The notes beneath the pieces were generated by a model that did no database searches, was not told the origin of the DNA, and was given only the letters and a program-made list of their open reading frames with translations. A stretch of DNA of 64,000 nucleotides from Heliocidaris erythrogramma. Lineage: Eukaryota; Echinodermata; Echinoidea; Camarodonta; Echinometridae. The DNA lies in contig CM046870.1 of the NCBI GenBank assembly GCA_025617745.1, forward strand, positions 29,097,927 to 29,161,926. Reading direction: 5' to 3'. Numbering within the stretch: position 1 is the first letter of the stretch; every line of letters begins with the position of its first letter. The position numbers were made by a program, and so were the translations under genes. Positions 1 through 10,132 of this stretch are shown one piece after another.

Positions 1-344
1 GTTTATGGAAAGGAGATGGAAATTAAATACAAGGTCTGATCTGAATAGATATAATAGAAACCCTCCTATTGGATAACAAACTGAAACCAAGAGAAACGAA
101 GGGGGGAAAATATACCATCATTATTTTATTCTTTAGACTTAGTAGTGTTCAGAATCTCCCAGTAAAAGAAGCTCTGAATGAGAGAGAGAAGTTTTGCTAA
201 TAGAATGATAAAACTAACTTCCATGAAAAGTACACTATCTTACCAGCAAAAATAGATTTGGTATATCTTGAGGAATACAGTTTTATTGGATACTTCATCC
301 AGATATTTTTGTTTTTGTTTTTTTGTTTTTCATCCACAATTCAG
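1..344. other. No gene seen; probable intron or upstream sequence
   Basis: AT-rich sequence without a convincing coding frame. It ends in a T-rich tract (about 306-330) and a TTCAG splice acceptor at 340-344, which fits the 3' end of an intron belonging to the exon that follows. Confidence 0.3.
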
Positions 345-581
345 GCAGAGACCAATGGCAGCAGTCACCTAGCATCGGAACCAGACCTGAGCCTTCCATT
401 GGATCCCGAATCAGGACTCAAGGAAGAGTCCATAGAGCTGGTCCAACCCCTAGGAAAGAGTGATGCCAAGGTGGTCAAGGTACCAGATCCAATGCGGCGG
501 TCTAGACTCAATCAGATTACAGGAGGTCTCTTGAACAGACTCAAGCTGAAGGCCATGACTGCTGAACCAACACAAGACTGA
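345..581 (+). CDS. Probable terminal exon of an unrecognised gene (partial)
   Basis: A good splice acceptor (long T-run, then TTCAG at 340-344) opens an in-frame stretch of 78 codons ending at TGA 579-581. The peptide is acidic, Ser/Leu/Pro-rich at first, then basic (VKVPDPMRRSRLNQITGG). It has no domain I recognise and no membrane segment. Upstream exons would lie left of the window. The last ~110 bases are repeated twice downstream (596-712 and about 745-908), and the first of those copies keeps an open frame very like the exon end, with its own stop. The splice signal and open frame are seen; the gene assignment is inference. It could also be a chance frame in a tandem repeat. Confidence 0.35.
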   Translation, partial: AETNGSSHLASEPDLSLPLDPESGLKEESIELVQPLGKSDAKVVKVPDPMRRSRLNQITGGLLNRLKLKAMTAEPTQD

Positions 582-908
582 ACCTTGTTTCCAAGATGGT
601 CAATGTCCCGGATCCAATGCGGTGGTCTAGACTTGATCAGATTACTGGAGGTCTCTTGAACAGACTCATGATGAGTGCCATGACTGCAGAACCAACACAA
701 GACTGTACTTGGAAAACTCCTAGATTCCAAAGTAGTCAAGGTTCTGGATCCAATTGGGCAGTCTACAGTCAGGGTTCCCGATCCGATACAGCAGTCTAGA
801 GTCAAGATTCCAAATCCGAAGTGGTGATCTAGACTCATTCAGATTAGAGTCGGTTTCTTGAACAGATTCAAGATGAGAGCTGTGACTGCAGAAGAAGCTC
901 AAGACTGA
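478..908 (+). repeat. Three degenerate ~110-bp tandem copies of an exon end
   Basis: The segment GGTCTAGACT...ATCAGATTA...GGAGGTCTCTTGAACAGACTCA...ACAAGACTG occurs at about 495-580 and 620-702 with few changes, and again, more diverged, at 825-908. The first copy is the end of the putative exon at 345-581. Each copy ends at an ACAAGACTG(A)-type stop context. Confidence 0.7.
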
Positions 909-1760
909 ACTTGTACACTGTGCCTACTGACTGGCAGATTTGAAGAGAAAAAATGTCATTGCCTTTTAAGGCTAGATATGAAAATTGGAAATGGGGTTAT
1001 TTTCTTGGATAGAGATTCATATTGGTCATATGAATTGTAAAATAAAAACTTCAGCCTTCTAGTCCGAGAAAAAGCTCAGTTGGCTCCTAATTTAAGTTAC
1101 ACAGTGGACAATGGACAGTGGGACCATCTTTGATGTATATGCCTACAATGCCTTCTAATTTTGAATTTTTATGACTTACGGGACTATTCGAAATAAAGAG
1201 TCTTGCACGTTTTGAGATTTTCCGTTTTGAGCTTATTATTCCTCCCCAAATCTGGCTGTAGTCCGAACATAAGTTGTTCATTTGCTAATAGGATCACTGT
1301 ATAGCCTCTGAGGGACATGTATTGGTGCTGTGGAATTTAAGTCATATGAAGGTGAAGCGATGATGAATATGTTCCAGGTCCTGCATTTGAAGATTGAACT
1401 TGCCTTACCCTACAACCCTCAATAATCCTGCAGAATGCTCTGAAATACTAGTTCACCAATTTGCAATTTCTTGTTTGATTTATATTATGCTATTCCAGTA
1501 CATGCTAAGGATTTATAGCCCATCATTACACTGCCGAAAAATTGGAGGAACTCGTCAGTGAAGTGTTGAGAAAAAAATCTGATGATTAAGAAATAAAATC
1601 TAAGTGCTAAGTTTTGGAGATCACTGCAATTTAGCTACTGAATGATTTCCCTAGCATGCCATTTTTTTGTATTACAATTTTCAAGTATATTCACATTCTT
1701 TCGTTTAGTGTTAGTGAAGATGTATGTTTGTTTGATATAGGAGGACCTATGGCTATAGGA
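909..1760. other. No gene or clear repeat seen
   Basis: AT-rich sequence with only short chance frames on both strands. No splice-bounded coding segment, RNA gene or inverted repeat was recognised. AATAAA-like sites near 1040 and 1200 could be polyadenylation signals of the gene ending at 581, but nothing distinguishes them. Confidence 0.4.
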
Positions 1761-1763
1761 ACA

Positions 1764-2276
1764 TTTTTATGCCTCCGCCCACCGAAGGTGGGTGCCGGAG
1801 GCATTATGTTTTCGGGTTGTCCGTCCGTCCGTGCGTCCGTCCGTCCGTCCGTCCGTGTGTCCGTGCGTCCGTCCGTCCCACTTCTCGTTACCGCGATATC
1901 TGAAGAATCATTTGAGGTAGGAACCTCAAACTTGGTACTAGTATGTATCCCCATACGAAGATGAACTGATTAGATTTTGGGGTAAGTAGGTCAAAGGTCA
2001 GAGGTCACAGAGGTCAATTTACATAAAATTACATGAAATTATTTCTATTTGCTATAAAATATCTATTTCCTTGGTGTATTTGATGATTGTAAGTCATCAA
2101 TGGTAAGTTTTTTTATTTGTACGGGATGAAAATGAAATGAAATAAATTTTCTGTCTCCTGTGCTTTTTAAGTGAAAAGATTTGTAATTTTGTTGGACCAA
2201 TCCTTTTTACATTTCCAATCTGGTGATGGCGGAGGCATAAATTCCGACCGCGCGCGGTCGAAGATTCATCTAGTTT
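1764..2276 (+). repeat. Dispersed repeat family A (GCCTCCGCC...CGACCGCGCGCGGTCG), copy 1
   Basis: The left end is TTTTTATGCCTCCGCCCACC, then a (CCGT)n tract at 1821-1875. The centre holds four AGGTCA half sites at 1988-2016. The right end is GGAGGCATAAATTCC followed by the perfect 16-bp palindrome CGACCGCGCGCGGTCG at 2245-2260 and ATTCATCTAGTTT. The same ends recur at 40981-41443 (+), 55945-56910 (-) and 62157 to the window edge (-). No coding capacity is visible, so it is a non-autonomous dispersed repeat of unknown class. Confidence 0.8.
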
Positions 2277-2427
2277 CCAATGGTATAATTTGGACATCAA
2301 GTTGAGAAAATGTATTTATTTTTCAAGGAGATGAATATTCATGATATCTATTGTAGAGCATGGATAGAGATAGGACAGAGATAAATTATTGTTGTTGTGA
2401 TGTCAGATATTTTACCCAAGTGTTCCT

Positions 2428-2564
2428 GGGGAGCGTTTCATCAAGCGTTTTGTCAGTGATTTTTCTGACAGGTTTGCTCTCAGCCAATCAGATGCAAGGA
2501 CTTCAGTAGCTTATTACAGTTGTCGGTAAAAATCACTGACAAAACGCTTGATGAAACGCTCCCC
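2428..2564. mobile_element. 137-bp MITE, family B (GGGGAGCGTTTC ends), copy 1
   Basis: Perfect terminal inverted repeats of about 37 bp begin GGGGAGCGTTTCATCAAGCG and end with the complement. The inner sequence contains GCCAATCAGATGCAAGGA. Copies lie at 31412-31549 (inverted, in a PAN2 intron) and 44544-44661 (one arm eroded). The element is too short for a transposase, so it is a MITE. Confidence 0.85.
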
Positions 2565-3880
2565 TGGTTTCAAGCTGATTTTGCCATTTTTGTAACACGA
2601 AGGCTTAAAATCGGCACAAGCTTTATGTTCCAATTTAGAAGATAAGGCTATTCGGAACTTCATTCAGAAATAGTCCAATTTCAGTCTTGCGTAGATGGAT
2701 CGTAACTGACATAAATTACCTTTCACAATTTGGTCAAAGCGGCTTAAGCTTTCATTACAACCTGATTTAAAAAGTATGTGTCAACAGCACTTTTGTACAA
2801 GTTGATGGAGAATTGTGAGGACAATCATGTGATCAAATCATGTGATCAAAGGCTGTCGGATAAATAGAAATATATGTAATTTTCATTCCAGTTTACGTGC
2901 CTAGAACATATTGACTTACCTCTGAGTCTGTAGAATTTTGTTGGAAGTACTACTTCACAGAATTATCTCGTTAGACACGCAGGCTTCTCGGCAGAAAAAA
3001 GTTCACACATGGTTCAAATTGACAAGAACATGACCTTACCGAATTCCATGGGGGATGATCTGAGAAGACCAAAGCAATTTTGCAGGTTAAAAGTATGCAT
3101 TGACACATTTATTGGTCCATATTGAGTGAAATATGACCTTATGACATCCCAGGGAGGACCAAAAAAACTTTGGAGATTGAAAGTAGGCATTGACTGATTT
3201 ATTATTATCCCTTGCCAGTACCCTTGTTTGAGGAATCTACACATGGTTTTTATTTTCTGGAATTCCTCACCCTTTGTGTCAACACTAAGGGCGTTATGTA
3301 CTGTTAATACACGGTTGAACTACCCCGTAAAACAGTTGCATTTCATCATTGGCTGTAATTGTAAGCTTTAATAGTATTAATGTTATTTTCATACTTTTTC
3401 ATCTTTGTTTTTGCTATTTTTTCATTAAGGCAATATAAACAGGCAATGTTATCATCTTGAACTGCCTGTTTTTTAATGTCAAAATGTATGACTACACATT
3501 ATGTTAATATCTGAAACACATCTTTATGAAAGAGAAAGCATTTTTGAGAATGCATTGAATGTAATATATGTGAAAGCACACTCGGGTACATCCAGAACAC
3601 ATGTTATATTAATATGTTATATTAATATGTATAGTATGAAATATTTTTTTTTGAAGAAAAATATACTCAGAGAGTGAGCCCTGTTGTGTTACCCACAATT
3701 TGCATGACTGTGCTTTGACAAATGCCTCAGGCTCAGTTAGTACAACCTCATAGCCCATTTCAAATGGATGCAGACTAAGCAGACATATCATATTGATTAT
3801 GTGGCACTTTCTGCCCAGGGACTTTCCCCGAGGTATAGGTTCTCTGTGTGTAACTTGGATAACAAGTGATATTAATATGA
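2565..3880. other. No gene seen
   Basis: AT-rich DNA. A short internal duplication (GACCAAAGCAATTTTGCAG near 3068 and a related stretch near 3160) is visible. The open frames on the minus strand around 3014-3244 and 3609-3920 lack domains or splice logic and are treated as chance. Confidence 0.4.
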
Positions 3881-4061
3881 TGTGTGTGTGTGTAATTGGG
3901 TTTTTACAGACGTGTATCAATCAGTTATGATTATTTACGTCTGGGACCGACCTTTAACGTCACCATCCGAAAGACGTGACTCAGTCTCGAACCTGGGTCC
4001 GCTGAATCAGTTTATAACTTCCACTGGTAGCTGGATTACAGGCGCACGCCACAACGCCCAG
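3881..4061 (-). mobile_element. 7SL/Alu-like SINE with (CA)n tail
   Basis: Read on the minus strand, the element starts near 4060 with TGGGCGTTGTGGCG, then GTGCGCCTGTAATCCAGCTA. This resembles the 5' Alu domain of 7SL RNA, including its pol III A-box region. A tRNA-type B box (GGTTCGAGACT, 3983-3993) follows, then a unique tail, and the element ends in CA repeats. The mix of a 7SL-like head and tRNA-like B box suggests a composite pol III-transcribed SINE. The resemblance to 7SL is from memory and covers only about 35 bases. Confidence 0.55.
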
Positions 4062-4164
4062 TGTGTGTGTGTAATTGGGTTTTTACAGACGTGTATCAAT
4101 CAGATATGATTATTTACGTCTGGGACCGACCTTTGACGTCACCATCCGAAAGACGTGACTCAGC
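4061..4164 (-). mobile_element. 5'-truncated second copy of the SINE tail
   Basis: About 100 bases from GAGTCACGTCTTTCGG to the AATTACACACAC end repeat the 3' part of the adjacent SINE (3881-3982) with very few changes, at a 179-base offset. The 7SL-like head is absent. Either the SINE inserted in the tail of an older copy or the tail was tandemly duplicated. Confidence 0.7.
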
Positions 4165-4654
4165 CCAGTTGTTAAACTGAAACATATTTAAAGCACACAT
4201 TATTTTTTGATAATTGTTATTGGTTAGTAATAGAGATTTCTTTCATTAAGAAGGATATTTTGATAGATATGTTTAATTATTGCCCTAAAATGTTGCAAAG
4301 AAGAATGAAACAAAAATTTGGCACATGTAAGTTATTATTCGCATGCCACTTTTTAAGATAGGAACGAATTTCGTGTTTTAGCATAAATTATTCAAATTAC
4401 TTAATTGATATTCATAACTCTGAAGTGATAATTGGAAGCATGCATGTCAACACGTAGTGGTATCAAGTAGTGCAGACAATGTGGATTTACAAGGTCATGC
4501 AATTTCAATTTTATTGTTTCAATCCAAGTCATTAGGAGAAGGGAGCATATTCTTTAAGCACATGAATATTCATGAGTTGAGCGCAGTATCACATCTTTTG
4601 TTGATTATCTATTCATCTTTGTTGATAATGGAGGTAGATTTTACAGTTCACAGA

Positions 4655-4940
4655 CAGTGGCGTATCCAGGGGGGGGGGGGCGCAACAGGCGCGCGCCCCC
4701 CCCCCCCCCCCCCTATTGGTCGTCGTAAAAAAAAAAAAACTAGCCAAAAAAAAAAAAAAAAATCCTCATACCAATTGAAAATATTGTTCATTAAATAGGC
4801 TTCAAAATTGGTCACATATAGCACTATTTTGCATCTCAGCCCTTCTTCAGAAGCAAAAATTTTCCAAAGACCCATCCCCCATGACGGCGATCAATAATTC
4901 CTGGCGCCCCCCCTATTGGGAAATCCTGGATACGCCCCTG
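4655..4940. mobile_element. MITE with CAGTGGCGTATCCAGG ends
   Basis: CAGTGGCGTATCCAGG at 4655 is matched by CCTGGATACGCCCCTG ending at 4940, so the element has inverted termini. The interior has long G, C and A runs (4671-4760) and no coding potential. CAGTGGCG-type termini are frequent on hAT- or P-like elements in invertebrates; the superfamily is inferred. A related end, on the minus strand, is visible near 45380-45445. Confidence 0.6.
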
Positions 4941-5275
4941 ACGGATGTATCTCTTTTTTTAAACTCTAATTTTAAACATTTAAATTCAGAAGTCAAGATT
5001 AACTGTGAAATTAATTATGAAACCTATCGAACTAGTCTGATTTCCAGTCTTAATACTGCCAAATATTCAGTAATGTGTGTATTGTTGTTACATGATATTC
5101 AGTTGCATGTAACTTTGACTGATGTCACTTTTTGTCACTTTGAAAATTTCAGTTGGTGCTATACATTTATTTTACAGTACTTGTCTCTGGTGTAAAAGGA
5201 AACAAGTGAAATGTGATTACATGTGATACATGTGAGTATGAGATATCAATTGATCGTGAAATCCTGAATACAAAG

Positions 5276-5684
5276 TTAAGTCAAGACAACTGACCACATT
5301 TTGTGGTTTGGCTCAATAACTTTTGATTCAGAGCTCTAAAAAATATACCAGATGCAGGAGTAGGAAAAGCAAAAATTTCTACACACATTGTGTCCATGTT
5401 TGTTGCATGACCATATTGCGTTTGATGCCTGGAATTTTTAAAAGGAGAATAATCTTCAAAATCCTTAAATTGGCAACACATTGAGTGGTTCAAAATCACT
5501 GTTTTTTATCAAAATTGGCAATTTTTTCAACTTTTCGACTAAGTTTCTAATGATGTATATTGTTTTCAAAGACATTGCATTTTGTTAGAACCATGTAGCA
5601 CTAAAAGAAAAATATTGTTGCCAATTTGAAGAACAAAATGTGATCAATTTAGCCTTTAAATAATTCCTGTCATGAAAGGGTTAA
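5276..5684. mobile_element. TTAA-flanked MITE family C, copy 1
   Basis: The element is bounded by TTAA at 5276-5279 and 5681-5684, with GTCAAGACAACTGACC at the left and CATGAAAGGG at the right. Closely related copies lie at 38206-38559 (opposite orientation, in a PAN2 intron) and 58205-58620. There is no open frame of note. TTAA target sites suggest a piggyBac- or Kolobok-mobilised MITE. Confidence 0.7.
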
Positions 5685-5691
5685 ATCATGT

Positions 5692-6218
5692 TTAAAGGGA
5701 AAGTCCACCCTGGTATTTAGTTGATTTGAATGAAAGTGGAAAAATGAAAGAAACAGCTTAGTAAAAGTTTGAGCAAAATCCGAAAGGAAATAAGAAAGTT
5801 ATGAATTTTTGAAGTTGTAATCAATCAAACACAAATTGGCAACTCTGTGACATATCTTGCGACCTCTCCGATTTGCTTTGTACAGGAAATTATGTCAGTG
5901 TTCATTAAGTTTCTGATGAAGGAATAGATTTGTTTAATACAGGTATTGTGTAAAAACAAATGAGCAATGATTATATCTAAGGTGTATGTTTGAATATTTT
6001 CTTCAGAGAAAATGGAAATTAATACTTTTTTTAGGTACAGGGCAAATGGAAGAGGAGCTTGCAAGATACGTCACAGAGTTGCTAATTTGTGTTTGATTGA
6101 TTACAACTTCAAGTATTCATAAATTTTATATTTCATATCATATTTTGCTCAAACCTTCACTGATCTGTTTAATTTTTCTGCTTCTTTAAAAATCAATTAG
6201 GATAGACTTACCCTTTAA
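5692..6218. mobile_element. TTAA-flanked foldback MITE family D, copy 1
   Basis: TTAAAGGGAAAGTCCACCC opens the element and ACTTACCCTTTAA closes it. The inner arms are also inverted: GAGCAAAATCCGAAAGGAAA on the left against a diverged ATTTTGCTCAAACC arm on the right, and CACAAATTGGCAACTCTGTG against its complement. Relatives are at 7296-7763 and 33343-33755. Confidence 0.8.
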
Positions 6219-6740
6219 TAGGCAATTATCGTATCATACCTGTTGTTCTATTTTAGCACCCCTGTTGTGCTTTTCTAAAATTGATTTGCCAAAATTATAT
6301 TTGTAGTGGGTCTTAGTATGATTTGTTATTGTTTTCTTATACACATTTCAGTGATTGATGCAGAAACTTGAATGTGCATCAATACAATGCCAGTTCTTTT
6401 TTTGTTGTTGTATGTGGAAAATGAAATTGATATATGTACGGTATATGTAAAAGCAAGATCCTTCTTCTTGAGCAAGAATGCAAGTTTAAAAAGTTTCTGA
6501 GAAGTAGATATCTGTCAAGAAATATTCGTAAAGATTTACATTTTCTCTGAGTTTTCATACAAAGAAAATGTATAACATTCATGAAAATATGCCAGTAATT
6601 TTGTTTAACAAACATTTCTTTGTATAAGGATATATTTTAATTATCAGTGGTTAAGAATGTATGTGCCTTTGTGATGGTCCCTTGTCATGTTGCCTTGGTG
6701 TTTGTTTTCACAAATTTTCAATCATTGAGTAATCACTGGT
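6219..6740. other. No gene seen
   Basis: AT-rich stretch without recognisable features. Confidence 0.35.
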
Positions 6741-6765
6741 GAATCCAGAATTGTGCATGTTTGTG

Positions 6766-6784
6766 TGTGTGTGGGTGGGTGGGT

Positions 6785-6816
<32 letters not shown>

Positions 6817-6922
6817 GTAGGAGAGCACAAGTCTTTAAAAATCTTAAACAAGCCTCCCCCACCCCCAAAACAGCAATAAACAAAAATCAACAACTAACCC
6901 AAAAAAAAAAAAAAAAAAAAAA
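6766..6922. repeat. Low-complexity tract: (GT)n, (GGGT)n, long G run, A run
   Basis: TGTGTG passes into GGGTGGGTGGG, an unbroken run of about 30 G (6785-6815) and, after a short spacer, an A run (6900-6922). The frames over this tract are artefacts of low complexity. Confidence 0.85.
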
Positions 6923-7295
6923 CTCAGCGTCTGGAGAGAAATCTAAATTGATCGCAGTAATATAGATACATTGTACATTTAGCTGACGCCCTTATGTCCC
7001 TGCCTATTTGTTGCACCCGGCTGCCCATGCAATTATTGAAAACAGTGAAGAGTGAGGTTTTTTTTATCAGTTTACCGCCTCTCCGGCCTTTTTATCTATG
7101 ATGGATTAAGGGGGGGGGGGGGTCAAGGGGCCCTGGTACCCCCTTTTCACAAAATCACCTGGAACCGCCCGCCTGCATGACAAAAAACAAAAGATGCGTC
7201 TTAGCCGCAGGTGCAACTCATAATGTGTTCTGAATTTACTGGATAGTAGATATGATACCATTTGTCACACTTTAATATTGTCACTATTCATGTGT

Positions 7296-7763
7296 TTAAA
7301 GGAAAAGTCCACTCTGATTACAAGTTGGTTTTAAAAGAAGCAGAACTAAGAAACAGATCTGTGAAGGTTTGAGCAAAATCCGATAAGAAATATGAAAGTT
7401 ATGATTCTTTGAAGTTTCAGTCAATCAAACACAAATGAGTAACTCGTGTCTTGCGACCTCCTCTCTCTCTCGCATTTGCCCAGTGCCCCAAAAATCATTA
7501 CTTCCATTTTCTTAGATTCTGAATTGAAGGAATAAATTTGTTTAATATATGTTTGAATATTTTCTTTAGAGAAAATGGAAATTAATGATTTTTAGGGTAA
7601 GGGCAAATGAGAGAGGAGTTTGCAAGATATGTCGGTGTGTTTGATTGATTATAACTTGAAAAATTTATAACTTTCTTATTTCTTATCGTATTTTGCTCAA
7701 ACCTTTACTTTCAAGTTTAGAACCATCTTAATTGTAATCAGGGTGGGCCGACTTTCCCTTTAA
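7296..7763. mobile_element. TTAA-flanked foldback MITE family D, copy 2
   Basis: TTAAAGGAAAAGTCCACTC at the left and GGGCCGACTTTCCCTTTAA at the right form inverted termini with TTAA at both outer ends. Long inner arms (TTTGAGCAAAATCCGATAAG and its complement near 7690) would let the whole element fold on itself. There is no coding capacity. Confidence 0.85.
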
Positions 7764-7859
7764 GTCAAAACAAACAAACAAAAAGCAAAACACCCTAATA
7801 ATGAATTCGAAGCACCATTTTGTTAAAAAAAAATAAAAGAAGTCAACATTGCATGCACC

Positions 7860-9110
7860 TAGACCTACTCTGAAGGGTTGGCCAAATTGGCTTACAAAGT
7901 GCCAAGTACAAGTTCAGCTTCATCCTTGGCTGGCGCGCCCTGAGCGAGCCCTTGCGGCGTTCCATAGAAGAAGTGGCGTCAGATTATCGAGATATATCGA
8001 GAGGTTGGGAACAAAATTCAGCGTCAAAGCGAGGTAGGAAAAACACAAATCCACAACAAAAGAACGATCTACTTGTGGACATTTAGAACTTCCTGAGGTC
8101 AGTACAAGCAGTTATAACTTCACATTAGGTTATAATGAATTATAGTTTTACTTAAATATGGAAATAAAATGTGTTTATGATGTTTGTCTAACTCTAACAT
8201 CTGTGTGAGTGGTTATGGTGAGCACCCCGGTCCGCGTCCGGAGAGATTGCCGCTGCTTTGCAGAGCCAGAGAGCGCATGTCGCGGCGCGGTGCTTGGCCT
8301 GCACCTGTGCTGTGGCTGTGCAAATAGTGAATAAGGTAACTGGTAAGTCCAAAAGTTGTTACACCGGGCTTGGGAGTCCAGAAATGCCGCATTGTCAAAT
8401 TTATTGCAGGTTAAGCTTTGGCAATCATGCAGCACCGCTTCGTGACAGCACTGTGTATACATGTAGTTACGCAAGGGTGACCTTTCAAAAAGTGCAGCGA
8501 TTACAGTAATTTACATTCTGCCATTACGGACTCACATATATATGTCACACGTGTATGTGCCGCTGTGACGTCCCCCATTTTCAACCTTCTCGGCCTCGGG
8601 TCGCTCCCATGATATGCGATTTTCACTAACCACACCTCGATTGGCTTCCGACTCGCTCCCTAGAATATGAGAAAACAATGCGCACAGCCCATTGTCCGGG
8701 AACGGTCGCTTTCTAGCATCCCAGGCCAGCGCAGCGGGGGAGCTGGGCGGCCTAGTGCCCCCTAACTTAGTGCTAGCGGCAGCTCAGCCAGATCAATCTG
8801 CATTCGACATCGAGTCAGTGCAGTGTGTCGCGGCATGTACAGCGTTAAAAACAGCGCTGCGACCGCTGACTTGGCTCATGCACCGTATGTGTACCCGAGT
8901 AGTGAGATCGCGAGCAGCTAAAATTAGCTCTTCCCTTTCGCTCCTTAGACCCTCAAAAATGAGCTTCCTCAATTAACCATTTAGCTCCTTAGACCCTCAA
9001 AAATGAGCTTCCTCAATTAACCATTTAGCTCCTTAGTTTTGAGATTGGCAGCGGCACACCCATATATCCAAAAACAGGTTAAGTGCCCCTCCCGGAGGAC
9101 TGTGGGCAGA
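7860..9110. other. CpG-rich stretch, no supported gene
   Basis: This stretch is much richer in CpG than its flanks (for example 7925-8000, 8220-8300, 8690-8760 and 8820-8870). Several medium open frames exist on both strands, including 8692-8976 (+), but none has a domain, signal peptide or clear splice partners. It could be a promoter or CpG-rich first exon region; nothing in the sequence decides this. Confidence 0.3.
8940..9036. repeat. 44-bp tandem repeat, 2.2 copies
   Basis: GCTCCTTAGACCCTCAAAAA starts at 8940 and again at 8984 with identical 44-base units ending CCATTTA. A third partial unit (GCTCCTTAG) starts at 9028. The identity suggests a recent duplication. Confidence 0.9.
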
Positions 9111-9339
9111 CTACGCAATAAATCATCGTTTTTTGTAAGTTGTAAGGTTAACTAAATTTAACTTAATTAATGAATGTAACAATTAGTAGGGCCAAATTCG
9201 TTATTATGGCCAGCCACCATTAATCCGACTGACCAAGTGAATATTTAGTCAAGTTTCTTGTGTTTTTATTATTGAAATTCTGATCATTTTCAACGGAATA
9301 AACGCTATTGTTAATTCATAACTGAAAAAAATATCAGTC

Positions 9340-9428
9340 AAGAAGAGCGGGATTCGAACCAGCAACATTGTAGAACGTGCGGTGTAGAATAAGGATACTT
9401 ATTTCTTTACCACTAGACCACGAGCAGT
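9340..9428 (-). pseudogene. tRNA-like sequence or tRNA-derived SINE head
   Basis: On the minus strand an A box-like TGGTCTAGTGG (9410-9420) and a perfect B box GGTTCGAATCC (9350-9360) are spaced as in a tRNA. I could not pair a full acceptor stem or assign an anticodon, so this is called a tRNA pseudogene or SINE head, not a working tRNA gene. Confidence 0.45.
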
Positions 9429-10101
9429 TGACGGTACAGCTCGTTGCTCTTAAGGCTTTATACCTCCACTCTATAGAAATTCAGTACCTCTGTTCTGCTC
9501 ACTGTTTTTTCGATATCCTACAGTACCAGTCAGAGATTTCAAGCTCACGTTGTCACGCTGTGTTGCGCTCGAACAGCTTAAGCCGGAACTCGTGAACGCT
9601 CCAGCTCATCACGCTGCCCTCAGCTTTTTCAGAACAATCGCCCATGCGATGACAGGTTTGCGTCCGCGAATCACGGTGTAGAAAATCGCCTCATTCTGTG
9701 GTGCGAATCGAACGTGTTATCGTACATTGTAGTAGCAATCACGTTCCGCGCGTGCTGCGCGGCTCAGACAGTAGGCACGTACAGACTACGCAAGTCATGG
9801 TGGAAAATGACCGAAGAAATGGGGTACTGGTGTACATGTACATGTAGTTTATTTTCGGTATACAATGCCGTTGATAGCAGTTTAACTTCTGATCGTGACA
9901 TATATTGATTTTCATTGATTTCCTTTGATACCAAAACCTTTATAATGTGACAAGAAAAGTTTATAAAATAGCGTAAAAGGGAGTAGCTGTTGAACGCAGT
10001 GTCTTTGACAAAAGCTCTTTCACATCGGTGCTACATGTACCTACAGTGTATACGTAGAGTAATAAATATTGAATTAGAAATAGAGCGGGGAATGATACAG
10101 A

Positions 10102-10132
<31 letters not shown>

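Noticed and set aside
9340-9428. Functional tRNA gene
   Set aside because: A and B boxes are present but no complete acceptor stem or anticodon arm could be folded by eye.
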